The notes below the pieces were generated by a model that did no database searches, was not told where the DNA came from, and saw only the letters and a program-made list of their open reading frames with translations. DNA of 64,000 nucleotides from Chloroflexota bacterium. GTDB lineage: Bacteria; Chloroflexota; Limnocylindria; Limnocylindrales; CSP1-4. Location: positions 1-64,000 of the forward strand of contig PLOC01000033.1 of NCBI GenBank assembly GCA_003141955.1, in the 5' to 3' direction. A program made the translations under genes and the position numbers. Below, one piece after another: positions 25,971-35,724 of this stretch (its first letter is position 1; the number at the start of each line of letters is the position of its first letter).

Positions 25971-27323
25971 ATGGATCGTGCTTCCGAGGGGCTCCGTTTC
26001 GAGGGCTCGCCCACCATTCCGGCGGACTTCGACCCGTCTGCCAGGGGCCCGCTGGATCGACCGACGGCCATCGCCCTGATCCGCCGGGCCGACGAGCTGA
26101 TGGAGGCCGGTGAGCCTGAGCACGCCCTGGCCCTGTACGGCCGGACGCTCGGCGCGTCGGACCGGGACGTTTCCGCGGCCGCCCTGTATGGCATGGGTAA
26201 CGCACTCTACCGTCTGGACCGCGAGGCCGACGCCCTGGCTGCGTGGGAACAAGTGACCGCCCTGCCCGAAACGCCGGCAACGTATCGAGCCTGGCGTCAG
26301 GTCGCGGCGGCGCGGGTTCGCGCCAAGGACATCCAGGGCGCGCTCGACGCCTACCGCCAGTGCGAACGGCGCGCCCCCGCCGCCGACAAGGCGTTGATCG
26401 CCTCACGCCTGGGCTGGCTCTCCAAGGAGACCGGCAACACCCGTGCCGCAGGCCGCTACTTCGCGCGCAGCCGCGGCGACGTGCTGCCGGCCTTCATGAC
26501 CTACATGATCATCGGCGTGACGGTGGTCACGTCCCTGATCGCGATGCAGGGCGGGACGGCGCCGCCGGGCCAGGTCAGTCCCGGCGGCCCGCTCGAGCTG
26601 CAGCTCGAGCTCAACAAGTACCTGGTCGCCAGCGGGGAGATCTACCGGCTGCTCACCGTCGTCCTGGTCCATGACCCGAACGACATCTTCCACTTGCTGT
26701 TCAACATGTACGCGCTGTGGTTTGCCGGGCAGGTGGTGGAGAAGATGTACGGCGCCAGGCTGCTGCTCTTCTTCTACGTCCTGACCGGGATAGCCGCCTC
26801 GATCGCCAGCTACGTCTTTGGGGACAGCGGAGCCTCGGTCGGCGCATCGGGCGCGATCTTCGGGCTCTTCGGCATCGTGCTGGTGGCGACGCAATTCCAC
26901 AAGGCCGTCCTGGACTCGCAGTCGCGGGCGATCGCCTCGCAGGTCGGCTTCCTGATCGTCCTGAACCTCGTGCTGGATTTCTCCGGCTTCTTCGGCAACG
27001 TCGACACATTTGCCCACGTCGGCGGGCTAGTCGCCGGCGTTTGGCTCGCGCTGACCATGCCCCCGGGCCGGGTGCCGACGCTCGGCTCGCTCTGGCAGAT
27101 GCCCGGGGGCGGGGACAGGTCGGGGCTCCAGCGGCTGGCGCTGCCCATCCTCGGCGTGGCCGCGCTGGTGGCGGTCATGGTCGCCGGCTACTTCGTCGGC
27201 ACTGCCAGGTGGCAGGCGGATCCGCTCTACCACTACTACACGAGTCAGGTCCCGCCGGCCGTGCAACTGGATGTCGCACCGGCCACCGGCCCCGCGTTCG
27301 TCGCCACGGCGATCGTCGAGTAG
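25971..27323 (+). CDS. rhomboid intramembrane serine protease with N-terminal TPR-like region
   Basis: HLLFNMYALWFAGQVVEKMYG, GASGAIFGLFG (catalytic GxSG), AHVGGLVAGVWL. Confidence 0.92.
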   Translation: MDRASEGLRFEGSPTIPADFDPSARGPLDRPTAIALIRRADELMEAGEPEHALALYGRTLGASDRDVSAAALYGMGNALYRLDREADALAAWEQVTALPETPATYRAWRQVAAARVRAKDIQGALDAYRQCERRAPAADKALIASRLGWLSKETGNTRAAGRYFARSRGDVLPAFMTYMIIGVTVVTSLIAMQGGTAPPGQVSPGGPLELQLELNKYLVASGEIYRLLTVVLVHDPNDIFHLLFNMYALWFAGQVVEKMYGARLLLFFYVLTGIAASIASYVFGDSGASVGASGAIFGLFGIVLVATQFHKAVLDSQSRAIASQVGFLIVLNLVLDFSGFFGNVDTFAHVGGLVAGVWLALTMPPGRVPTLGSLWQMPGGGDRSGLQRLALPILGVAALVAVMVAGYFVGTARWQADPLYHYYTSQVPPAVQLDVAPATGPAFVATAIVE

Positions 27324-27372
27324 GGCGGCGTACCCAGGGCAGCGCGCGCCCAGCGGCGAAGGGCCGCCTGGA

Positions 27373-28455
27373 TCAGACCAGGTCCTCGCGCCAGCCCCAG
27401 CGGTCGAGCACGCGGTACATGTTGCGGCGGCCCAGGCGCGATCTGTCGGGCGGCCACGGGATCTCGTCGTGCTCGACCGGCAGGTCGAGGCGGATGGCTC
27501 GGCGTGGGGGCGGGACTTCGAACTCGACGGTCCCGGCTCCGGCGGCCGGGCGTTCGGCCGCCTTGCGCGCGGCCGCCTCGGCTTCGTCTGCCCTCGGTTC
27601 GGCCGCCTCGGGGTCGGTCCAGTCGGGGTCCTGGCCCGCCCGGAGCCGCAGGCTCCACCAGACGTCGAGCCAGGCCGGCGTGACGAAGCGCTCGTCGAGC
27701 GGCCCCAGCGCGACGTAGTCGGCGCGGCGGAATGCCATCCAGCCCGCGAGCACGGCTGCGGGCTCGCGCGCGTCCGAGGGCGCGAAAGCCGCCGGCCGAA
27801 GGCGTCCGGGTTCGTCCGAGGCGACGCCGAAGGCTCCGGCCACCGCGGCGGCCGGGTCGGTCAGGGCTTCGGCCAGCGGAGTGAGCGCGTCCCCGCCTGG
27901 CCAGGCCGTGCCGTCGGCGATGAGGACCAGGTCGCCGGCCGCCCGCCGCAGCGCGATGTTCAGCGCGGCGGCATGGCCCAGGCGGGTGGCGGTACGCAGC
28001 ACCTCGACCTCGCGCCCGCCTATGGCAGCTCGATCCGGTGCCCCGGCGGCGAGCGCCGCCTGCTGCGGCTCGCTGGGGTCGTTGGAGACGACCACGACCT
28101 GCGTCGCGTCGGGGGCGTGGACCCGCACGCCAGCGAGCAGCCGCGAAACCCGTTCGGGGGCCTCCGACGCGAGGACGATCACCGTCCAGGGCGCGTCGGG
28201 CGGCTCGTCCAGGCGGGGCGGCACCGCGACTGCCGACCCGTAGCGAACCTCGCCGTCCAGCTCGACGGTGGGTGGCGCGGCCGGGCTCACGGAGGTCCGA
28301 CCGCCGTGGTCAGTGACCTTCCAGCCGGCGGCCTCGATCTCGACCTTCAGGGCGTCGGCGGCCGCCCAGTCGCGGCGGGCGCGGGCCTCGGTCCGCTGGC
28401 GCACCAGATGGGTTATCTCGGCCGGCGGGCCGGGTGGTTTGATGGGGTCGCTCAC
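27373..28455 (-). CDS. glycosyltransferase-2-like protein with CysRS C-terminal-like N-terminal segment
   Basis: ITHLVRQRTEARARRDWAAADALKVEIEAAGWKVTDHGGRTSV followed by a GT2-like domain (WTVIVLASEAPERVSRLLAGV, GDLVLIADGTAWPG). Confidence 0.65.
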   Translation of the reverse strand: MSDPIKPPGPPAEITHLVRQRTEARARRDWAAADALKVEIEAAGWKVTDHGGRTSVSPAAPPTVELDGEVRYGSAVAVPPRLDEPPDAPWTVIVLASEAPERVSRLLAGVRVHAPDATQVVVVSNDPSEPQQAALAAGAPDRAAIGGREVEVLRTATRLGHAAALNIALRRAAGDLVLIADGTAWPGGDALTPLAEALTDPAAAVAGAFGVASDEPGRLRPAAFAPSDAREPAAVLAGWMAFRRADYVALGPLDERFVTPAWLDVWWSLRLRAGQDPDWTDPEAAEPRADEAEAAARKAAERPAAGAGTVEFEVPPPRRAIRLDLPVEHDEIPWPPDRSRLGRRNMYRVLDRWGWREDLV

Positions 28456-28522
28456 CCGCGAAGGATAGCGGCAGGCGCCTCCAGGTCGCCGGCTCGCCCG
28501 GAAAGCCCGCGGCTCCGACCGG

Positions 28523-29950
28523 TCAGGCTTCGGTTCCGGCGCTCTCGTCAGCGGGCTTCGTCATGCTGGGAACCACCGGGCTAAGGGGCAGCAGAACCGT
28601 GACTCGGGCACCGTGCGGGGCGACGTTCTCGGCCCAGGCTTCGCCGCCGTGGGCACGTGCCAGCTCGCGGACGATCGCCAGTCCCAGCCCGGAGCCACCG
28701 CCGGCGCGCGACGGATCGGCGCGGAAGAAGCGCTCGAAGACCCGCTCCGACGTCCCGGGCGGAAAGCCGGGCCCATCGTCGGTGACGCTCAGGGAGATCC
28801 CCGGCGGGCGCCCCGGCATCCGCAGCGACGCGGCGCGCAGCCATACGTGGCCGCCCCTGGGCACCACCGAGAGGGCGTTCTCGACGAGGTTCTGGAGGAT
28901 CCGCTCGACGGCCAGCCGGTCGCCGGTGAACGCCAGGGCGGGCTCTCCGGGGATGGCCCCGGCGTCCTCGATGGCCAGGCCCAGGCCGGCGGCTCGCGCC
29001 TCGAACCGTGCCGCGGCGTCGGTCAGCAGTTCGGTCGCGTCGAGCGCCTCCGGGCGCAGCGAAGCGGGACCCTGGCGCAGCCGCTCCACGACGCCCAGCT
29101 CGCCCACCAGCCGCTCGAGCCGCTGGGCTTCCTCGGCGATGGTCCGTGCCGCCGAGGCGGCTCGATCGCCCGAGGCCGTGCCATCGGCGATCGCCTCGGC
29201 AAATCCGCCGATGCTCGTCAGCGGCGTGCGCAGGTCGTGGCGCAGGTTCGCCAGCAGATGCGTCTCCTCCTGTCGCGTCGACGCCAGCTCGTGGGCCATG
29301 GCGTTGAACCGTTCCGTCAGGGCTCTCACTTCCGTCGGGCCCTCGAGCGGAAGCGGCTGAGTCTCGCCTGAGGCGGCCGGCAGCTCCGCGGCGGCGTTGG
29401 CGAGCCTTCGCATCGGCCCGGTGAGCGAGCGCGACAGAAGCCAGGCGACAGGGATGCCGACGATGAGCAGGACCAAAGCGACGATGAGCATCGCGCCACC
29501 AAGATCGCCGAGGGCCATCTTCGCCGACGTGTCGGGGACGGCAAAGACGATCGTTCGGCCGCCCGTGGCGTCCTTGCTCGGCTCGATGTAGATGAACGCC
29601 TTGCCGTCCGAAGTCGTCGTCCTGCCGATCAGGCCGGATGGCATGGTCAACGACGATGGATCGCCGGCCACGACCCGGATGGCACCGTTCGGGTTCTGGA
29701 CCAGGATGTAGCCGCCGTCGCTGGCGATCGAAGCGCCGACCTGCGATAGCGTGGTGTCCCACAGGGCAGGTTTCTCGCCAGCCAGGTCCACCACGACCAG
29801 CTCGACCTGACGCGAAAGCGAGTCCTTGATCTCGTTTTCATGGAGCTGGTGCAGGACAAAGAACAGGGTTGCCGCAACGGCGATCAGCATCGTCGCGGCC
29901 AGCCCGACGAACGCCAGGACGATCCGGCCGGTCAGGCCGCGCGGCAGCAT
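28523..29950 (-). CDS. HAMP-domain sensor histidine kinase
   Basis: LLANLRHDLRTPLTSIGGFAEAIADG, NLVENAL, VTDDGPGFPPG, GGSGLGLAIVRELARAHGG. Confidence 0.93.
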   Translation of the reverse strand: MLPRGLTGRIVLAFVGLAATMLIAVAATLFFVLHQLHENEIKDSLSRQVELVVVDLAGEKPALWDTTLSQVGASIASDGGYILVQNPNGAIRVVAGDPSSLTMPSGLIGRTTTSDGKAFIYIEPSKDATGGRTIVFAVPDTSAKMALGDLGGAMLIVALVLLIVGIPVAWLLSRSLTGPMRRLANAAAELPAASGETQPLPLEGPTEVRALTERFNAMAHELASTRQEETHLLANLRHDLRTPLTSIGGFAEAIADGTASGDRAASAARTIAEEAQRLERLVGELGVVERLRQGPASLRPEALDATELLTDAAARFEARAAGLGLAIEDAGAIPGEPALAFTGDRLAVERILQNLVENALSVVPRGGHVWLRAASLRMPGRPPGISLSVTDDGPGFPPGTSERVFERFFRADPSRAGGGSGLGLAIVRELARAHGGEAWAENVAPHGARVTVLLPLSPVVPSMTKPADESAGTEA

Positions 29951-29962
29951 TGGTGGGCGCCT

Positions 29963-30676
29963 CTAGTCGGCGACGGGTGACGGGCCGGGGCCCGCCGCGC
30001 CCCGTGCAGGAGGCACCAGTCGGTATCCCAGGCCGCGGATCGTCTCCACCTGCGGCCCGTCGTCGCCGAGCTTCTTGCGCACCTCCGCGACGTGAACGTC
30101 GACGGTGCGGGTCTCGCCCGGGAAGTCCGTGCCCCACACGTCCTCGAGCAGCGCGTCGCGGGTGAGCACGACACCGGGATCGCGCGCCAGCGCGGCCAGC
30201 AGGTCGAACTCGCGCGCGCGAAGCTCCAGACGCCGGTCGCCGACCAGCGCCTCTCGGCGGCGCGGGTCGATGCGCAGGTTGCCGACCTCGATCGGCCGTC
30301 CGCCTTTGGCGGTTGGGTCGGTTCGGCGCAGGATCGCCTTGACCCGCGCCACCAGCGCCCGCGGGTTGAACGGCTTGGTCACGTAGTCGTCGGCGCCCAG
30401 CTCGAGGCCGACGATCGCGTCTACATCCTCCGAGCGGGCGGTCAGCATCAGGATCGGCACGTCGCCGCGGCGGCGCAGCTCGCGGCAGACCTCGAAGCCG
30501 TCCATCTTGGGCAGCATCAAATCGAGCACCACCAGGGCGGGATCGGTGCGCTCGTACTGGACGAGTGCCTGCTCGCCGTCGCCGGCTGCCACGACGGCGA
30601 AGCCCTCCTTCTCGAGGTACAGCCGGACCAGCTCGACGATGTTCCTCTCGTCGTCGACGACAAGGATGGTCTTCAT
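29963..30676 (-). CDS. OmpR-family response regulator
   Basis: KTILVVDDERNIVELVRLYLEKEGF...VVLDLMLPKMDG...GADDYVTKPFNPRALVARVKAILRR; C-terminal winged helix. Confidence 0.95.
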   Translation of the reverse strand: MKTILVVDDERNIVELVRLYLEKEGFAVVAAGDGEQALVQYERTDPALVVLDLMLPKMDGFEVCRELRRRGDVPILMLTARSEDVDAIVGLELGADDYVTKPFNPRALVARVKAILRRTDPTAKGGRPIEVGNLRIDPRRREALVGDRRLELRAREFDLLAALARDPGVVLTRDALLEDVWGTDFPGETRTVDVHVAEVRKKLGDDGPQVETIRGLGYRLVPPARGAAGPGPSPVAD

Positions 30677-30865
30677 TGGCGCAGGATACGTCGCCCGATG
30701 CCAGCCTCGCGGAGCGTATGTAAGCGGAAGGTAAGGCGAAGGAGAGCGCCCCGCGGGTGAGCGGCCGCGGCTGCGGCCTCGACGCGCCCGGCAGGCCGCC
30801 CCGTCGAACCGCTACCATGACGGCGCCCGACGCAACAACCACCCAGTCCGCGCCCGGGAGGAACG

Positions 30866-31327
30866 ATGCATCTGTCAGGACAAACGGAGATCGCAGCCAG
30901 TCGCCAACGCGTCTGGGACTCCGTCAGCAACCCGAACCGCGCGGCCGCCTCGAGTTCCTCAGGCCAGGCCCAGGTCGAGAAGATCGACGACCGTCGCTAC
31001 AAGGTCACGGTTTCCGCGCCCGCGGGGGCCATGCCGATGGGCGTCGTCCTGGACTTGCAGGTGACTGATCTCAACGCGCCGTCGAGAATCGCGGCGACAA
31101 TCGCGGGCGCGGTCATGGGTGGGCCGATCGAGGGGACCGGATCGATCGATCTGGCGGAGCTCGGACCGAAGCTGACCCGCGCCACGTGGGTCGCCGATGC
31201 CACGCTGGGCGGCTTGCTGGGCGGGTTCGAGCCGATGATCCAGGGGCCCATGCAGCAGGCCGCGGATCAGGGCTTCGCTTCCTTCAAGGCCCGGCTCGAG
31301 GCCGAGGAGGCCGCTGCCGGAGCGTAG
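30866..31327 (+). CDS. SRPBCC/CoxG-like protein
   Basis: LSGQTEIAASRQRVWDSVSNPN...YKVTVSAPAGAMPMGVVLDLQVTD. Confidence 0.75.
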   Translation: MHLSGQTEIAASRQRVWDSVSNPNRAAASSSSGQAQVEKIDDRRYKVTVSAPAGAMPMGVVLDLQVTDLNAPSRIAATIAGAVMGGPIEGTGSIDLAELGPKLTRATWVADATLGGLLGGFEPMIQGPMQQAADQGFASFKARLEAEEAAAGA

Positions 31328-31350
31328 CCCGGCCGGGCCGGGGCCGCGGA

Positions 31351-31965
31351 CTACTTCCGGCGCGTGTAGGTCGCCGTCAGCGTCGTGTGGCCCAGCAGGA
31401 CGCGGGCCAGGGCGCCGCGCACCTCGCCCGCCGACGGAGTGCCGCTCAGCGTGAGCGGCGCCGACAGCGCGTAGAGCGTGAACCGGTAGTGGTGCGTCCC
31501 GCCGGGCGGGCAAGGGCCGCCCCAGCCGGCCCGGCCGAAGTCGTTGCGCCCCTGCGGCGGCGCGCTCGCCGAGCCGGCTCCCTCAGGCAGTCCGCCGGCC
31601 GGGCCCCCGGCGATGTTGTATGCGACCCAATGAATGAACCCGCGAGCGTCGGGGTCGTCCACGATCAGCGCCAGCGCGGCGGTCGAGGCGGGGGCGCCCT
31701 CCCAGACCAGTGCCGGTGAGACGTCCTGGCCGTCGCAGCTGTGCTTGATCGGGATCGGTCCCGCTTCGACGAAGCTCGGGCTCTTGAGTTCGAAGCCGGC
31801 CATGTCGGTCTCCTCCACGGATTGCGATGCCGGGGCGGGCGTCACCGCACCGGCGGAGCAGGCCGCGCACAACAGAGACAACGACAACGCAACCAGGCGG
31901 GCGCGGCGGGGTGCTTGCAAGTCGCGCATCCGCCTGAGCATCCCCGCCGCCGGTCGCGCGGTCAA
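31351..31965 (-). CDS. YbhB/YbcL family PEBP-like lipoprotein
   Basis: PIKHSCDGQDVSPALVWEGAPASTAALALIVDDPDARGFIHWVAYNI, GGPCPPGGTHHYRFTLYAL; lipobox-like LLCAACS. Confidence 0.92.
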   Translation of the reverse strand: MTARPAAGMLRRMRDLQAPRRARLVALSLSLLCAACSAGAVTPAPASQSVEETDMAGFELKSPSFVEAGPIPIKHSCDGQDVSPALVWEGAPASTAALALIVDDPDARGFIHWVAYNIAGGPAGGLPEGAGSASAPPQGRNDFGRAGWGGPCPPGGTHHYRFTLYALSAPLTLSGTPSAGEVRGALARVLLGHTTLTATYTRRK

Positions 31966-32013
31966 GACGCAATGTCGCCACAGTGAAGGTCGCCACAGCC
32001 GCCAGGGTCGACG

Positions 32014-33112
32014 CTACCGGCGATACGTCTTGCGGGCCATGCTGTCGGCCGCGGCGTTTCGGACCGACTTATGGAACCGCCGGTCCCTCTCGCGCCGCTG
32101 TGCGGTCGAAGGTTGTTTTGCCAGCTATGGGCGAGACTGCGGTAGCTCTTGAGCCGTCCTGGGTCGAGCCGGCCGTTGGCGACTGCCGTCCGCACCGCGC
32201 AGCCGGGCTCGAACTTGTGCGAGCAGTCGACGAAGCGGCAGCCGGCTGCGAGTTCGACGATCTCGGAAAGGTCTCGTCCACGCCTTCGTCCGCATCCCAC
32301 AGCCCGAACTCGCGCATGCCGGGCGTGTCGAGCACGAGTGCGCCATTCGCCAGAAGGAACAGCTCCCGATGAGTGGTGGTATGGCGGCCACGGGCGTCGT
32401 CCTCGCGAATCTCGCGCGTGGCCATCAACTCCTCGCCCGCGAGCCGGTTGAGGAGGGTCGACTTGCCGACGCCGGACGATCCGACAAGAGTCAGTGTCTT
32501 GCCCGGGGCAAACCACCGGCCTACCGACTCGATGCCCTCGCCGCTGCGCGCACTTATGGCAACGACGGCCACTCGCAACTCGGCCTCGAGCCGCGCCGCC
32601 GAGTCGTCCGCGGCCTCTACGAGATCCGCCTTGGTCAGCAGCACGACCGGCTCCGCGCCCGATTCATGTCCCATCGCCACGTACCGTTCGAGACGGCGCG
32701 GGTTGAGCTCGCCATTGAGGGAAGTGGCGACGAACAGCGTGTCGACGTTGGCGGCAACGACCTGGGCGCCCACTCGCGACCCGGCCGCCCGCCGCATGAA
32801 CGCGGAGCGACGGGGCAGCACGCTATCGATACGGGCCTCGCCGTCGTGCGGGGAGCGCACGCACGCCACCCAATCTCCAACGGCCGGGACCTCGCCGTCG
32901 CCCGCCTCGTGGCGGAATCGACCGGTCAGCGACGCAGACCGCTCGCCCAGCTCCGAGGCGAGCAGCCATAGGCCACGATGCTGGGCGATGACGCGCGCGG
33001 GCCAGCTGCCTTCGCCGTCCGAGCGGGCGAGGGTACCAAACGCGGCGGCCCAGCTGGGGTTCCAGCCCCAGGCCCCCAGGCCGCCAGTCTCGACGAGGTC
33101 GGGGCCCGTCAT
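32014..33112 (-). pseudogene. rsgA: ribosome-associated GTPase RsgA, interrupted by two apparent 1-nt deletions
   Basis: LVGSSGVGKSTLLNRL, DTPGMREFGLWD; then frame change near 32267-32271 to LSEIVELAAGCRFVDCSHKFEPGCAV, then near 32126 to LAKQPSTAQRRERDRRFHKSVRNAAADSMARKTYRR*. Confidence 0.85.
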
Positions 33113-33423
33113 CGGTCGGACTCCGGTGCCGGGTCGGCCAGCCGATCGTCGAGATGACGCTCGAATGACAGACAGACCGGAGTGAAGGAACGCAACCAGA
33201 AGCGCCGGGCGAGCAGGTTGGGCGTCTCGAAGTCGACCGCCATACGTTCGAACCCGGCTGAGCGCGCCCAGGCCACGATGACCGAGAGAAGCGCCCGGCC
33301 CACGCCGGAGCCTCGCGCCTCGGGAGCCGAAGCCCGCAGGTCCACGATCTCGACGGTGCTACGGCCGCCGGAGCAGGGGAGTGCCGCCGGCACTGTGCCG
33401 ACGGCTTCTGGATCGAAGTTCAT
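33109..33423 (-). CDS. GNAT acetyltransferase, N-terminally truncated
   Basis: VDLRASAPEARGSGVGRALLSVIVAWARSAGFERMAVDFETPNLLARRFW; ATGA overlap with rsgA; abuts a permease fragment. Confidence 0.7.
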   Translation of the reverse strand: MNFDPEAVGTVPAALPCSGGRSTVEIVDLRASAPEARGSGVGRALLSVIVAWARSAGFERMAVDFETPNLLARRFWLRSFTPVCLSFERHLDDRLADPAPESDR

Positions 33424-33424
33424 C

Positions 33425-33675
33425 TCAGCCCACCCTCTTCAGCTTTCCGGTTCGCTTGGCATAGCGCTCGGCCCGGCCGAAGCCCCACAACCCAAGCGGA
33501 ATGAAGACGAATGCCATGGCCACCAGCGGCCACAAGTCCGGCAGCAGCTGGTCCACCGACGCGCCGTCGATTAGTGCCCTGCGAACGGCGTCCAGGACGT
33601 AGGTGGCGGGCGACATGCGAGACAGCAGCTGCATCCAGCCGGGCAGGATGTCCGTCGAGTAGTACACGCCGGTGG
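33425..33675 (-). pseudogene. ABC-2 permease 3'-end fragment, copy 1
   Basis: TGVYYSTDILPGWMQLLSRMSPATYVLDAVRRALIDG...FIPLGLWGFGRAERYAKRTGKLKRVG*. Confidence 0.85.
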
Positions 33676-33731
33676 CGGATAGGGGGCTCAACTCCCCGTT
33701 CCGTAGTCGCCGACTGGCGGGTGCGCGGTCG

Positions 33732-34673
33732 TCAGATCGGGAAGCTCGTCAGCTCAGTCCATGAGGCCCCGCCGTCATCTGTCCTTGCGACCACCGAGGA
33801 CGCGCCATCGCTGAGGATCGCAAAGCCTGTCTGCGGCGTCACCAAGTCGGCTGCCGCGACGGAGGACGAGGCGCTCGTATCAGCCGCCTTCACTGGACCC
33901 CACGTTCGTCCGGCATCTGATGTCGTATAGAGCCGATCGTTCGTCCAGAGCCAACCGTGGCCGTCGGCCGTCATTGAGATGCCCAGCAGCTCACCCTCAG
34001 ACGGCAAGGCCCCTGTCGCGCTGGCCCCGCCAACAGACGACATCAGATCCAGTGAAGAGCCCTCCCAGTTGGATTGCCAGATTGCCCGAGTGGTCTCTGA
34101 GGGCGTGGCCCCGCCGCACGCGGTCCAGCTCTCGTCGGGCGACGGAAAGTCAATCGCGACCGTCGGCCCAACGCACGCAGTCGATGTCTGCGCCCACGTC
34201 GCGCCGGCATCGTCTGTTACCCAGAGGGTCGTTCCGTTTGGCGGTGGTGTCATCACGAAGCCCCGCTTCTCATCCACAAGCCCAGGGTGAACGAGCCTTG
34301 GGACTTCGGGCAGGTCGGTGAAACTCCCACCGCTGTTGGTGCTGATCCACACGCAGTCCGGCCCGGTCGCCTTCGGGCAGTCGGCTGTGACGAGGACGGT
34401 GGTGCCCTTGGCCGCCACGCCGTTCAGCGGAGGCATGTTCAGCACGCGGCTCGTCCACGTTCGACCGTCGTCGGCCGTCGTCGCGATTGCCCCGCGGGTC
34501 CGATCGCTCGTGCTCGACCCGACCACGATTACGTGCTGCGCGTCGAGGGCAGCCAGAGCCGACGGAAGGATGTGCACGGGCGGGGTTTGGCTGCTGGTCG
34601 GGGCGGATATCGTCGAGTTGCCGCAGCCCGCGAGAATCACTGCCAGCACGAATGGCCAGATTAGTCGGAGCAC
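33732..34673 (-). CDS. BNR/YCF48-like repeat lipoprotein
   Basis: Lipobox VLAVILAGCGNS; repeated DDGRTWTS, TNSGGSFTDL, TDDAGATWAQT, TSDAGRTWGPV, TDDGGASWTEL motifs; GTG start with GGGGGAGG upstream. Confidence 0.82.
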   Translation of the reverse strand: MLRLIWPFVLAVILAGCGNSTISAPTSSQTPPVHILPSALAALDAQHVIVVGSSTSDRTRGAIATTADDGRTWTSRVLNMPPLNGVAAKGTTVLVTADCPKATGPDCVWISTNSGGSFTDLPEVPRLVHPGLVDEKRGFVMTPPPNGTTLWVTDDAGATWAQTSTACVGPTVAIDFPSPDESWTACGGATPSETTRAIWQSNWEGSSLDLMSSVGGASATGALPSEGELLGISMTADGHGWLWTNDRLYTTSDAGRTWGPVKAADTSASSSVAAADLVTPQTGFAILSDGASSVVARTDDGGASWTELTSFPI

Positions 34674-34806
34674 TCGAACACCTCCCCCACGTAGTATCTG
34701 TTGAGACGTGTCCAAGGCCCGAACGGTTCCCCCGATGCGTGTCCAGATCACGCGATGCCCCGGACACGATTCTACCCGCGGGGGCGCCCACGGCCAAGGC
34801 AGGGGC

Positions 34807-35050
34807 CTACCCGACCCTTTTGAGCTTCCCTGTCCTCTTCGCATATCGCTCGGCCCGGCCGAACCCCGACAGCCCGACCGGGATGAAGAAGCAGGCCATT
34901 GCGACCAGGATGGCCACCTCGCCCCAGTCAGGTCCGGTTCCGTCGATCAGAGCCGACCGCACGCCGCGCAGGACGTGGGTCGCGGGCGAGAGCTCGCTGA
35001 TGTAACGAAGTGGACCAAGCGTGGACGGAAGTGGTGCGTATACCCCGGTG
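34807..35050 (-). pseudogene. ABC-2 permease 3'-end fragment, copy 2
   Basis: TGVYAPLPSTLGPLRYISELSPATHVLRGVRSALIDGTGPDWGEVAILVAMACFFIPVGLSGFGRAERYAKRTGKLKRVG*. Confidence 0.88.
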
Positions 35051-35415
35051 GCCGGCCGCCCCGCTGACTTGCGGTGCCGTTACATTGGCCCCGGGTGCTC
35101 TCGGGCGCGATAGAGGCGAATCCATGCCGGCGCGACCAACCACGCCTCGACGGCGAGAGCCGCGACGTTAACCGCCACGACTGCGGCAAGAGTTGGCTGT
35201 TCGGACGGAAAATGCCCGAATGGGGCGAGCGCGACGACCCCGACCGGCCCGAGATTGGCGAAAGCGATACAGACCAAACACCACCACGCCTGGGCCAGAC
35301 CGGCTGGCTCGCGGCTACCGCTGTGGCTTCTCTTCCACGGTTTGAGTGAGGCGATGACTCGAGGCCAAAAAGGCACACCCGTCCGATCGGTCCGCTCCCC
35401 GGCGGACACAGCGCC

Positions 35416-35691
35416 TTGCCCGCCCTGGCCACCGTCACCGATGTTCTTGCCGATCGTGGCTATCGAGGCTTGACCAAGGCCGCCGGCATGCATCACGCCC
35501 GAGTCCAGATCAAAGCTCCTGCACCCGGTCAGAGCGGGTTCGAGCCGATTGCCCCGCTCTACAAGGTCGAGCACGCGTTTGCCCAGCTCGGGCGCTGGCG
35601 ACGGCTGTCGCGTTGTTTCGAGCAAACGCAGATGAGCGCCGAGGCATGGCTCCAGATCGCGGCGTTCGGGTATCTGCTCGGACGAGTCTGA
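35416..35691 (+). mobile_element. C-terminal remnant of an IS5/IS4-like DDE transposase
   Basis: PALATVTDVLADRGYRGLTKAAGMHHARVQIKAP...YKVEHAFAQLGRWRRLSRCFEQTQMSAEAWLQIAAFGYLLGRV*. Confidence 0.8.
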
Positions 35692-35724
35692 ACGCCAAAG
35701 CGAAGGATTGATGACGGCCAGACG

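Noticed and set aside
35080-35625. 181-aa minus ORF with a hydrophobic C-terminal half
   Set aside because: First half is antisense to the transposase remnant; the hydrophobic tail could be a membrane-protein fragment but support is too weak to annotate
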